Shown here one piece after another: positions 1 through 8,746 of a stretch of 38,903 bases of DNA (its first letter is position 1; every line of letters starts with the position of its first letter). The notes under the pieces were generated by a model. It saw only the letters and a program-made list of their open reading frames with translations, was not told the origin of the DNA and ran no database searches. This stretch comes from JAVBUZ01 sp031554725. GTDB lineage: Bacteria; Bacillota; Clostridia; Lachnospirales; Lachnospiraceae. Both the position numbers and the translations under genes were made by a program. The stretch is taken from contig JAVBUZ010000065.1 in assembly GCA_031554725.1 (NCBI GenBank), positions 1-38,903 on the forward strand, in the 5' to 3' direction.

Positions 1-98
1 CTTTCTTCTTTTGGCTGACCAATTTTATATTTCAAAATAGGTATATTTGTGTCCAGGCTTTCATATCTTGTCTTAAATAATCAGGGACGAGTATCCTC
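1..98. other. Left-edge non-coding stretch
   Basis: No open reading frame or RNA gene is visible here. The frame of the downstream ATPase is closed by TAA at 78-80, so its N-terminus cannot extend left of about position 81. A weak purine stretch (GGGACGAG, 84-91) lies before the ATG at 99. No clear promoter was identified. Confidence 0.5.
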
Positions 99-2774
99 AT
101 GACCAAGTACGATGAAGCATTGTCAAATTCTATGGCCACTACTGGCACCCCTCATTTAAGAGGAGAAAATATTTTACAGGAGGCAAAACACAAGACACCA
201 CTGGAATGTTTTTTTGAACAATTAAATGACCCACTTATCTTCATATTGTTTGTAGCTGCTGCCATTTCCTTCCTACTTCGGGAGTATGGCGAAGCAGTCA
301 TTATTTTAAGTGTTATTATTGTCAATGCCTGTGTCGGCGTTATTCAGGAAGGAAAAGCACAAAAGGCTCTGGAATCGCTAAAGCAGCTAACAAGCCCCAA
401 AGCACTGATTAAAAGAAACGGTCTTCCCGAAGAGGTAGATGCCAGCGAGCTTATTCCTGGTGACATCGTCCTTTTGGATGCAGGTAGGCAGGTTCCTGCC
501 GACTTACAGCTGCTTCAGGTAAACAGCTTGAAAATTGAAGAGTCAGCCCTAACCGGCGAATCCCTTCCTGTGGAAAAGGATTTAAAAACTCACAATCTTG
601 CCTTTATGTCCACCAACGTTACCTACGGCAGAGGCGAAGGTGTGGTAGTTGCCATTGGTATGGACACCGAAATTGGTAAAATTGCAAAGCTCATTAATGA
701 AGCTCCTAACTAAACCACACCTTTGCAAAAACGTCTTGCAGACCTAGGAAAGCTGCTAAGTATCGTTTCCATTTTTCTATGCGTTCTGCTTTTTTTTATT
801 GCCGTTTATCAAAAGCGAGATGTTATGGAAATGTTAATCACCGCTATCTCTCTAGCCGTTGCTGCCGTTCCTGAGGGACTGCCAGCCGTAGTTACCATGG
901 TGCTTGCCTTAAGTGTATCACGCATGGTAAAGGTAAATACTATTATCAAAAGACTACCTAGCGTAGAGACCCTTGGCTGTGTAAGTGTTGTTTGCTCCGA
1001 CAAAACAGGAACTCTAACTCAAAATAAAATGTCCGTTACCACTTTTTATACTGACGGAAAAATCTGGGATATGGTCGATTTAGATTATGCTAGGCATAAA
1101 ACTTTACTCGAAGGCTTTGCCTTATGTAACGATGCCGTAATCGACACCCCAAACCAAGCTCACCATGGAATAAATGCCGCCCAGAAAAAGTTTTCTTTAA
1201 GAGCAATGTCACATCCCTCTCCCGCCCATACAAGAGTCGGCGACCCTACCGAACTAGCACTTTTAGACATGGCAAGTGCCTTTCGCATATACCGTCCCGA
1301 ATTGGAACGTACTTATCCTCGTGTCGGCGAGATTGCTTTTGATTCCGACCGTAAAATGATGACTACCCTGCATAAATCAGGAAGCTCCTTTTTATCCTTT
1401 ACCAAAGGATCCGTGGAAGAAATACTAAAACGTTCTCGCTACATATTAATGAACGGAAAGCAAATACCCTTGACCTCACAACTCAAAAAGGATATTAGCA
1501 AGGCTTCACATATTTTGTCCGAAAAGGCTCTTAGACTCTTGGCTCTTGCTATTCGTAACGGGGATTCCACGCCAAAAGAAAGCGACCTTACCTTTGTTGG
1601 CTTAGTAGGCATGATGGATCCGATTCGCCCCGAGGCTGTTGACGCTGTTACTGAGTTTAAGGGCGCTGGCGTTAAAACCATAATGATAACCGGTGACCGC
1701 ATCGATACTGCCTTTGCGATTGCAAAGGAGCTAGGAATCGCAGAATCTCCTAGCGCTTGCATGTCTGGCAGTCAAATGGATGACCTTTCTGATACGGATT
1801 TTTTTGAAGCTCTAGAGTATACCAATGTTTTTGCTCATGTTTCTCCTGAAAACAAAGTCCGTATTGTAAGGGGGCTTAAGGAAAAAGGCAAGATTGTTGC
1901 TATGACCGGAGATGGTGTAAATGACGCTCCTTCTTTAAAATCTGCGGATGTAGGTATTGCCATGGGTATCACAGGAACCGATGTTGCTAAAAATGCTGCA
2001 GATATTATCTTGACCGATGATAACTTTGCTACGATAGCCAAGGCAATTGCTCAGGGAAGATGTATTTATGCCAATATAAAGAAGTCTGTTCTATTTCTTC
2101 TTTCCTCTAATTTTGGTGAAATAATTACTATGCTTTCTGCCATTTTGCTAGGTTTTTCCTCACCACTAAAGGCTAGTCATATTTTATGGATAAACCTAAT
2201 TACAGATTCTCTGCCCGCACTTGCACTAGGCACAGACACCAATGACACAAAAGACTTCATGAAAAAACCACCACGCCCTAAAGATGAAAATCTTTTTGCA
2301 CATGGTGGCTTAAGTCTCACTTTATTATATGGAATTCTAATTGCCACCATCAGTATTGCGGCATTTTTGCAAATTCCCTTTTCCATTTTGCAAACGCAAG
2401 GAATCCCCGTAACCTTGGAGCACCTAAGGCAACTTCTTTTAGTTCCCGAGGTTCTAGTTCGTGCTCAAACCTACTCCTTTACAGTCCTTGGTATGTCTCA
2501 AATATTTCATGCCATTGGCATGCGCAATACAGAAAAATCTATTTTTGCTATAAATCACTTTTCAAATAAGCTAATGATTGTCGCAGTTATTATCGGCTTA
2601 GGACTCCAGTTTTTAGTTACAAAGGTACCCTACTTTATTAGCGCCTTTGGCACCTGTTATCTTTCTCCGATAGAATGGACGCAGTTACTTTGCTTATCTG
2701 CAATGCCCATTTTAGCCCATGAAACGCTACTACTTTCTCCACAAAAAATAACTAGAAAAAAAGCTTACAATTAG
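99..2774 (+). pseudogene. P2-type calcium-transporting ATPase, interrupted by an in-frame stop
   Basis: This is a SERCA/PMR1-like cation pump that would use ATP to export Ca2+ across the membrane. The first part (99-713) has two membrane segments and the actuator domain with the TGES motif. The second part (from about 714) has the TM4 PEGLP motif, the phosphorylation motif DKTGTLT (Asp codon 999-1001), the KGS nucleotide-binding motif, TGDGVNDAP and a TM6 NLITDSLPAL motif, all consistent with Ca2+ binding. A TAA at 711-713 splits them in one and the same frame: reading through gives EAPN-stop-TTPLQKRLADLGK, the normal sequence into TM3. A GAA-to-TAA change is the simplest cause. A TTG at 723 has no ribosome binding site, so independent translation is unlikely. 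The N-terminal cation-ATPase domain also looks about 30 residues short. The rest is intact, so inactivation is recent, or the stop is read through or a sequencing error. Confidence 0.85.
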
Positions 2775-2779
2775 AGCCA

Positions 2780-3352
2780 TCATTTTAGCAAGCGCCAAAA
2801 GGCAAGAATGATTAATAGCACTCCACTCACCCAAAATAAGTTGGCCTTGATTTTATCAGAAATCACTTTACCAATTTTTCCACCTATCAACATCATTAAA
2901 TAATTAATAACAAAGGCTGCTGGCACCGCCCATATCATTTCTTTCGTGGCTACACCCACGCCAATACCAGCCGCAATACTATCTATAGATAGGGCAACAC
3001 CCAAGGATACCGCCTCAGGGGCAGACAAAACTTTATCACCATCCCAGTCTGCTTCTTGTGCTTCTTTTTTCCCAGAGCGATCAAAAAGCTTTACGATACC
3101 CAACACAAACAGCAGTAAAAATCCTATTTCCGTGGCCAAATATGCGGGCACATAGCTCGCTAACAAATGTCCCACCCCAAGCGAAAGTAACAGCATAATT
3201 GCCGATACTGCCGAAACAATTCCAATAGAAAGGTTGGGCATCTTTACTTTACTAATCCCATATGCAAATCCTGCCGCAAATGCGTCTATTGACAATGCCG
3301 TTACCAGCACCAGAATTTGCAAAATAATAAATGCTATTTTGGTTAATTCCAT
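2780..3352 (-). CDS. MntP/YtaF-family membrane protein
   Basis: This 190-residue protein has about six membrane segments in two homologous halves, each opening with a conserved acidic motif (ALSIDAFAAG near residue 20 and ALSIDSIAAG near residue 121). That is the signature of the MntP/YtaF family; MntP exports Mn2+, and YtaF is a sporulation-associated membrane protein of unknown activity. Length and Gly-rich helices fit better with YtaF. The intracellular loop near 95-105 is charged. The gene converges on the ATPase gene with only 5 bp between stops. Its ATG lies 6 bp after a terminator-like hairpin (3359-3401), with no strong ribosome binding site, so expression may depend on read-through. 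Substrate is not established. Confidence 0.75.
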   Translation of the reverse strand: MELTKIAFIILQILVLVTALSIDAFAAGFAYGISKVKMPNLSIGIVSAVSAIMLLLSLGVGHLLASYVPAYLATEIGFLLLFVLGIVKLFDRSGKKEAQEADWDGDKVLSAPEAVSLGVALSIDSIAAGIGVGVATKEMIWAVPAAFVINYLMMLIGGKIGKVISDKIKANLFWVSGVLLIILAFWRLLK

Positions 3353-3358
3353 AAAAAT

Positions 3359-3401
3359 ACCGAGAATCTCTTTTTTACTATCATATTCAGAGATTCTCGG
3401 T
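3359..3401 (-). terminator. Hairpin terminator/attenuator between the hydrogenase-like gene and ytaF-like gene
   Basis: A perfect 12-bp inverted repeat (ACCGAGAATCTC 3359-3370 with GAGATTCTCGGT 3390-3401) encloses a 19-nt loop. On the minus strand it is followed by ATTTTT and then at once by the ATG of the next gene. It lies 40 bp after the stop of the 3442-5379 gene, so it probably ends that transcript, and it may attenuate the downstream gene. Confidence 0.7.
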
Positions 3402-3441
3402 CAGTTCATATATGTTTTAAAATAACATGGCCTCTATATCA

Positions 3442-5379
3442 CTACATCGAGGATAAATTTGTAATTTTATTTTTTAGCTCTCCAGAAATATCTTTTAACA
3501 TATCTGTTGTTGCTGATATTTCTTCTGTGCTTGCAGCAAGGTTCGTAATTCTCTGATTTACATTAGCAATAACGTCTATCATTTCCTCTGATTCTTCTAT
3601 TAGCTCCTGTAGTGCAGTCGTAATCTCTTCTTTGTTTAAATTACTATCTGCCGCTACATTCTTACTGGAATCAGAAAGATTTTTTATTTCTCCTGCAACA
3701 ACCGCAAAGCCTCTTCCAGATTCTCCCGCTCTTGCCGCTTCTATAGATGCATTTAAAGATAGTAGATTTGTTTGTTCGGCAATACTAGTGATATCATCGT
3801 TATTCTTTTCTAGCTGTTCTAAAAGCTCAGTTACACCCTCTAAAGAATGTTTTAGCTTCTCGCAGAACTGTGTAACCTCCACCATGTAGGAATTAATTGC
3901 CGTACTCTCTGATGCGTTGCTTGCATTTCCTTCCGCCACTTGTGTTAGTGAATTATCTAAGTCTGTAAAATCTTCTCCTACAGCACTTACTACCGATTGA
4001 ATTTCTGCTCCCTTGCGTTCCAGAATATCATGGTTTTCTCTACTCTCCATAGCTGCTAGCTCTGCTAGGCGTTTTTCTTCTTCCACCATTCCCTTAATAA
4101 AGTATACACAAGATTCTTTTTCATTTGTTCCATTAAAGATTGCTGTCGCCATATCACGACACGAGTCGTATCCACAAGCACCACAATTAATTTTCTGCTG
4201 TTCACTTTTTTGTTTATGCATACTTTCAAAAATATTTTGTAGCTCTACGCCACTTGGTTTTGCAATTTTTACAAGAGTAGATTTATCCGTATACGCTCTA
4301 ACAAAATCATCCAACTTTAAAGCTGCAAACTTCCTATTTAAATTCTTTAATCTCTGCGCAGGCTTTAACCCCTTTGCGAAAGGATGACCTGGCTTTTTAT
4401 TTTTACTAGCATTCTTAATCTGATTAATTTCATAGTATGCGTCTACATACCTATCTCTATCCGACTCAACTCCCGTTCCGTAGATACAACCACCAGAACA
4501 ATTCAGTGCATCCACCATAAATGGAATATTTTTACCAGCTTCTACTTGCTTCTTATAATTATCCAAGAAGTGATACATATGCTTTTCACCCTCTACCTGA
4601 CGGATGTACACATCTTCTCCGCAGAACCAATAAACATTTTCTTTTAAACCGCCCGGCATAGGATAAATTGAACCCAAGCCATACTCTATTTCATCCGTTA
4701 CTTCTGGGCCTGTTATCTGATTTTTCTTCACGTAAGCCATTAAATGCTCAAAGGTAACATTGTATGTAATATAGCCTCCGTTATTTTTGTCATCAATCTC
4801 ATTCTTTTTGGATATGCAAGGACTAATAAATGCCAGCTTATCCGTAATTCCCATATACTTTTTCGCATAAATAGCACTACACATCATTGGCGAATGTATT
4901 GGTACTAGCTTAGGCAATAATTCTGGTACATAGTGCTCTATATAATTGACAACCGCTGGACACGGCTGTGAGATTCCTCCTGTAAAGTTATTCTTGGTTA
5001 TGTAGTTTATATAAGCCCAGGTAGTAATATCCGCACCAAAGCTTACACTGATTATTCTATTTACTCCCGCCTTCTTTAAGCCTCCTAAAACCTTTTTGTA
5101 TTCACTTGGATAATTTGCTGCAAATGCAGGTGCCAGCAAAAGAGTTATTTTTTCCCCTTTTTTTAAATCATCAAAAAATCTTTGTGTATCATCCTTAAAT
5201 TCTCTCGCTTTGTGTTCACATGCATCAAAGCAAGCACCACAGGATATACACTGTTCCCCATTTACTTCAATTCTTTTTTGATCCCCTTTTGCGCTTGCAC
5301 AGTTTGCTGTAAGCACTGGACATTCAGAAATGCAACGATTACATCCAATGCAATTATCATTCGTATAAATTAATCCCAT
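3442..5379 (-). CDS. Soluble sensory [FeFe]-hydrogenase-like methyl-accepting chemotaxis protein
   Basis: This is a cytoplasmic fusion of about 645 residues with no membrane segment. Order (numbered from the ATG at 5379): two ferredoxin [4Fe-4S] motifs (Cys 10/13/16/20 and 44/47/50/54); an H-cluster domain with its three signature loops changed to QPCP (Cys140), SPCISKK (Cys188) and NCSGGC (Cys294, 298); another Fe-S motif CGACGYDSC...C (Cys 399/402/407/424); and a chemoreceptor signalling tip (about 530-570, with NLLSLNASIEAARAG). The four Cys that anchor the H-cluster cubane are kept, but the proton-transfer Cys of TSCCP is Pro, which in this superfamily points to a sensory rather than a high-turnover enzyme. 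I infer a redox or H2 sensor feeding CheA. An upstream in-frame ATG (5475) exists, but the ATG at 5379 follows AAGGGAAG and starts the ferredoxin motif properly. Divergent from the chemoreceptor at 5623. Confidence 0.88.
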   Translation of the reverse strand: MGLIYTNDNCIGCNRCISECPVLTANCASAKGDQKRIEVNGEQCISCGACFDACEHKAREFKDDTQRFFDDLKKGEKITLLLAPAFAANYPSEYKKVLGGLKKAGVNRIISVSFGADITTWAYINYITKNNFTGGISQPCPAVVNYIEHYVPELLPKLVPIHSPMMCSAIYAKKYMGITDKLAFISPCISKKNEIDDKNNGGYITYNVTFEHLMAYVKKNQITGPEVTDEIEYGLGSIYPMPGGLKENVYWFCGEDVYIRQVEGEKHMYHFLDNYKKQVEAGKNIPFMVDALNCSGGCIYGTGVESDRDRYVDAYYEINQIKNASKNKKPGHPFAKGLKPAQRLKNLNRKFAALKLDDFVRAYTDKSTLVKIAKPSGVELQNIFESMHKQKSEQQKINCGACGYDSCRDMATAIFNGTNEKESCVYFIKGMVEEEKRLAELAAMESRENHDILERKGAEIQSVVSAVGEDFTDLDNSLTQVAEGNASNASESTAINSYMVEVTQFCEKLKHSLEGVTELLEQLEKNNDDITSIAEQTNLLSLNASIEAARAGESGRGFAVVAGEIKNLSDSSKNVAADSNLNKEEITTALQELIEESEEMIDVIANVNQRITNLAASTEEISATTDMLKDISGELKNKITNLSSM

Positions 5380-5622
5380 ACCGTTCACGCTTCCCTTTTC
5401 ATATTTTTTAACATTAAACAAATTATAGCATTTATTGCTATTTTTTTCAATGCTATTTGCTCTTTGTATTTGCATTTATTGTTGATTTTGTTCTTTTTCA
5501 GACATTTGCTTTTTTTAATAGTTCAAAAACTTCTCATATATTGCTCATTATTCTATTTTTTATTTATTTCCAGATAATAATGTGCTAAAATTAGATCATA
5601 TAATTTTACGGAGGGAAACGCT

Positions 5623-7353
5623 ATGATTAAAAATCGAAAGATAAAAACAAAACTACTTTTTATGATTTTACCTTTTATTCTCACTATTGTTGTCAGCATT
5701 CAATTCTTTTCCTTTAATCAGACCTCATTAGTGGATCAGTCCAAAAACATTTATTACAATCAACTGTTTGATATTAATACCCTTTTGCTTAGTGCGGATC
5801 GAGATTTTTATCAGGCAAACATTGCGTCCACAGAAAGCTACATTAATAGATACACCGTTACTCCTGCTCAATTGAAGGCTTATGCTGAAGAGTATGCAAC
5901 TAATTCTAAACAAGTAATAGATCGTTATCTTTTAGTAAAAGAAAAGATTTCTCAAGATGATTACCTATACAACACATTTACTATAGATGGTGATTCAAGA
6001 ACCATGAACGTTTTACTTGATGAGTTTTACGCTGCTTATAGTCGTTGGGATACCCTGTATGATTGTGCAACTGGTAAGGGTGACTACAATGCAAAGACCA
6101 CTCAATTTGGTGTAGCCAGAGAATATCTTGATGCTATGCAAGACTTTATGATTGAATATGCTACCTATCAAGAAGGTGTATTACATCAGGCCCTAATTTC
6201 AAGTATCGTCGGTACTGTTGGCATTATCTTCTTTGTAGTTATTGTTTGCCTAATTTTCTTCTTCTTTATTTCTAGATATATTAGCAAAGGTATTACAGAA
6301 GCTACAAAAAGAATGAACACTCTGGCACAAAAAGATTTAACTTATACAGGCAAAGAAATTAAGTCTAAGGACGAGGTTGGAACCTTATCAAATGCTGCTG
6401 TAACTGTTCAGCAGTCCTTAACAAATATTGTAACAGTACTTAATGCTTCCACAACTCAGCTTACTGATTCTGCCGAGATACTTGAATCTAGTGCAAGCGA
6501 AACCAGCGATTCCATGAAGAATATCGCCTTAGCCGTTTCTGATTTAACAGTAACCATAACCCAGCAGGCTGAAGATGCCAATCAGATTGCTAGCAACATG
6601 CAGGATCTGAACCATATGATGGAACAAAGTGCTGGTAGCACTTCTTCCCTTGACAAAGCAAGTAATGAAATTAATCAGCTTACCTCCAATGGTAAAATGA
6701 CTGTAGAAACCCTAACCCAGGCAACTCTACAGGCAAAGAAGGCTTTTGAAAATATTTTCGAGGTAATTGTTGGAATTGAAAATAGTACAAAGAAAATTAG
6801 TGAAGCCAGCGGACTTATTTCCTCTATTGCTTCACAGACTAACCTTCTTTCTTTAAATGCAAGTATTGAGGCTGCCAGAGCTGGTGAGGCAGGACGTGGA
6901 TTTGCTGTTGTTGCAGAACAAATTCGTGACCTATCCGAGCAAAGTGCGAACTCTGTTGAAACCATCAACCATATGTTAGACGAGCTACAGAAAAATACAA
7001 ATAGTGCTTCTGAACAAAGTGGATTAGTAAGGAATTATGTAGAAAAGCAAAATGAAAGCGTAGAAGCTACAAAAACTAGCTTTGATGACATTATTTCTTC
7101 CATTGACAAGGTTAACGCAGAAATCGAACAATTAGAAGGTATTAACAAACAGCTTGAATCTGGATTTACTAATATTCTTGGACTTGTAGATAATCTTTCT
7201 GATGCATCGGAAAGAAATGCAGCTACTGCCCAGGAGCTTAATGCAACTACAGAAGTTGTTTCCAATAGCGTAGAAAGCCTACACGGCACTGGTTCCGATA
7301 TTAATCAGTTGGCAGAGGAATTGGCGGAAATTATTGGGGAGTTTAAAATGTAG
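5623..7353 (+). CDS. Membrane methyl-accepting chemotaxis protein
   Basis: This 576-residue chemoreceptor has TM1 (about residues 9-29), an extracytoplasmic, mostly helical sensor of about 165 residues, TM2 (about 192-216), a HAMP linker and a long coiled-coil signalling domain. The hairpin tip (NLLSLNASIEAARAGEAGRGFAVVAEQIRDLSEQS region, around 405-440) is the CheA/CheW contact. The sensor resembles a four-helix-bundle type; its ligand cannot be told. The ATG follows GGAGGGAAACGCT, a strong ribosome binding site. It is divergent from the hydrogenase-type receptor, so the two could be co-regulated. Repeat element A starts 19 bp after its stop. Confidence 0.93.
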   Translation: MIKNRKIKTKLLFMILPFILTIVVSIQFFSFNQTSLVDQSKNIYYNQLFDINTLLLSADRDFYQANIASTESYINRYTVTPAQLKAYAEEYATNSKQVIDRYLLVKEKISQDDYLYNTFTIDGDSRTMNVLLDEFYAAYSRWDTLYDCATGKGDYNAKTTQFGVAREYLDAMQDFMIEYATYQEGVLHQALISSIVGTVGIIFFVVIVCLIFFFFISRYISKGITEATKRMNTLAQKDLTYTGKEIKSKDEVGTLSNAAVTVQQSLTNIVTVLNASTTQLTDSAEILESSASETSDSMKNIALAVSDLTVTITQQAEDANQIASNMQDLNHMMEQSAGSTSSLDKASNEINQLTSNGKMTVETLTQATLQAKKAFENIFEVIVGIENSTKKISEASGLISSIASQTNLLSLNASIEAARAGEAGRGFAVVAEQIRDLSEQSANSVETINHMLDELQKNTNSASEQSGLVRNYVEKQNESVEATKTSFDDIISSIDKVNAEIEQLEGINKQLESGFTNILGLVDNLSDASERNAATAQELNATTEVVSNSVESLHGTGSDINQLAEELAEIIGEFKM

Positions 7354-7372
7354 TTTTCTAAAGTTTCTATAA

Positions 7373-7517
7373 AGGCTGTAGCAGTAACATAGTTTCGACC
7401 AGCAGACGCTCTCGCTTGATGAAAAAGCGTAATGGTACATAGGCTTACACAGTACATAAGCCAAGTACCAACGTTTTTCAACACTGCTGTTACGAAATCT
7501 TTGTTACTGCTACAGCT
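7373..7517 (+). repeat. Structured inverted-repeat element, copy A
   Basis: About 145 bp able to fold into one long branched hairpin. Outer stem: GCTGTAGCAGTAACA (7375-7389) with TGTTACTGCTACAGC (7502-7516). Then TTTCG (7393-7397) with CGAAA (7493-7497); CAGCAG (7400-7405) with CTGCTG (7484-7489); GAAAAAGCGTAATGGTAC (7421-7438) with GTACCAACGTTTTTC; and an apical hairpin GGCTTA/TAAGCC (7442-7447, 7457-7462). It is followed by CTCTTTTTATAT, so it could end transcription of the chemoreceptor gene 19 bp upstream. Closely related to copy C and, in the opposite orientation, to copies B and D. Similarity with C continues about 40 bp further (ATAATATTTGTGCACTT), into the leader of the phosphotransferase gene. 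Confidence 0.85.
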
Positions 7518-7586
7518 CTTTTTATATAACTGCTTAGAAAAATAATATTTGTGCACTTACATTCAAGTACACTTAGGGGGGAATGT

Positions 7587-8624
7587 ATGGATTATAATTT
7601 AGATTTTGACAAGCTTTGCAGTATTTTAGATTTAGGGGAATTAGTTTCTGTGCCTAAGGAGTTGTCTGGTGGATTAATGAATCGAAATTTTATGTTAGAA
7701 ACTACAAGCGGTAAATATGCTGTTAAGGCTTTAAATCCAGCAATTATGAAACGGCCAACTGCCATGCAGAATTATATTAATTCTGAAAAAATTGCATCTA
7801 TAGTTTGTAATAATATAAATGCCGTGCCAGCTATATACTTTAACAGCACAGCCGTTCAGACCCTTGAAGGGCAGCATTATCTTATCTTTCACTGGTGTAA
7901 TGGAACACATCTATTTGGCGATGATATTTGCATCAAGCATTGTGAAGAAATGGGAAGAGTATTGGCCCAAATACATATGGCAGATTTTTCTTCTTTGGAC
8001 TTATGTAGTGAAACTCCATCAGAGGATGTCATTTATGACTGGAACCATTATTTACATAAAGGAATCGAAACAAATGCTACTTGGTGTGATTTACTGCAAC
8101 AGAATCTTGAAAAATTATATGAATACAGCAAGTGCTCTGCAAAAGCTTCAAGAGTTATGTCAGCTGATATGGTTATTTCTCACGCCGATTTAGAGCCTAA
8201 AAATACCCTGTGGGTTGATGATATGCCATATATCATCGATTGGGAAGCAGCCGGCTTTGTCAGCAAATATAATGACATTCTTGAAACTGCTCTATATTGG
8301 TCAAGGGATAAGGATGGACGCCTCGTCAAAGATAAATGTACTGCATTTATGAAAGCCTACAAATCTTTAAACAATGATTTACTTGATTCTTGGGATTATG
8401 CTTTAGATATGGGTTATTCAGGAATGCTTGGATGGCTTGAATATAGCCTCAAAAGATCACTTTGGATAGAATGCAGCGATGACACTGAAAATAAAATGGG
8501 GACACAGCAAGTATTTGATACCATTAAGGCAATCAATAATTACGCAAGTGAAAAAGATGTAATACGCACTTGGTTAGCGTACCTGGAGAATTTAGCTAGT
8601 GTTAAGATAGCAAATCTCTATTAA
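7587..8624 (+). CDS. APH-type phosphotransferase
   Basis: A 345-residue member of the aminoglycoside phosphotransferase/choline kinase-like fold. Visible motifs (numbered from the ATG at 7587): a Gly-rich N-lobe (SGGLMNRNF), VKAL with the likely ATP-contacting Lys, the catalytic loop HADLEPKN (His199, Asp201, Asn206) and the metal-binding IIDWE (Asp218). Such enzymes phosphorylate small hydroxylated compounds (antibiotics, homoserine, choline, sugars); the substrate here is unknown. The start at 7587 is chosen for its AGGGGGG ribosome binding site; an upstream ATG at 7551 lacks one. The gene stands alone and is flanked by two inverted copies of the structured repeat (A before, B after); its leader is the tail of copy A. 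Resistance is possible but not shown. Confidence 0.85.
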   Translation: MDYNLDFDKLCSILDLGELVSVPKELSGGLMNRNFMLETTSGKYAVKALNPAIMKRPTAMQNYINSEKIASIVCNNINAVPAIYFNSTAVQTLEGQHYLIFHWCNGTHLFGDDICIKHCEEMGRVLAQIHMADFSSLDLCSETPSEDVIYDWNHYLHKGIETNATWCDLLQQNLEKLYEYSKCSAKASRVMSADMVISHADLEPKNTLWVDDMPYIIDWEAAGFVSKYNDILETALYWSRDKDGRLVKDKCTAFMKAYKSLNNDLLDSWDYALDMGYSGMLGWLEYSLKRSLWIECSDDTENKMGTQQVFDTIKAINNYASEKDVIRTWLAYLENLASVKIANLY

Positions 8625-8643
8625 AGAAAGAGATCTTTAGATT

Positions 8644-8716
8644 GTAATAACGAAAATGCGATTCCAGAAGGGCAGTGTAGAACGTCTGCTCGAAGGAATG
8701 CTATTTACGTTATTAC
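8644..8716 (-). repeat. Structured inverted-repeat element, copy B (central arm deleted)
   Basis: This 73-bp hairpin has an outer stem GTAATAACG (8644-8652) with CGTTATTAC (8708-8716), an inner ATTCC/GGAAT (8661-8665, 8695-8699) and GGCAG/CTGCT (8671-8675, 8686-8690). The sequences GGCAGTGTAGAA and CTGCTCGAAGGAATGCTATTT match copy D almost exactly, but the central arm of about 65-70 bp is missing. In the family's orientation it reads on the minus strand, 30 bp after the murD-type gene stop; it also follows the phosphotransferase stop on the plus strand. It could serve as a two-way terminator in this convergent gap. Confidence 0.8.
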
Positions 8717-8746
8717 CCATCCAAACCCCTTAACTTAATGACATTG

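Noticed and set aside
723..2774. Separate gene starting at TTG 723 for the second part of the ATPase
   Set aside because: It begins at TM3 in the same frame as the upstream part, has no ribosome binding site and would lack the actuator domain. An interrupted single gene explains it better.
3353..3440. Mn2+-sensing yybP-ykoY riboswitch before the MntP/YtaF-like gene
   Set aside because: Only one simple hairpin with a T-run fits in the short leader; the conserved loops of that riboswitch are not seen.
7373..7517. Copy A as only an ordinary intrinsic terminator
   Set aside because: It does end in a T-rich stretch, but it is far longer and more branched than a terminator, is repeated elsewhere, and C and D lack a T-run after the stem.
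7587..8624. Aminoglycoside resistance gene
   Set aside because: The catalytic motifs only place it in the broad APH fold. Nothing in the sequence or its neighbours fixes the substrate.
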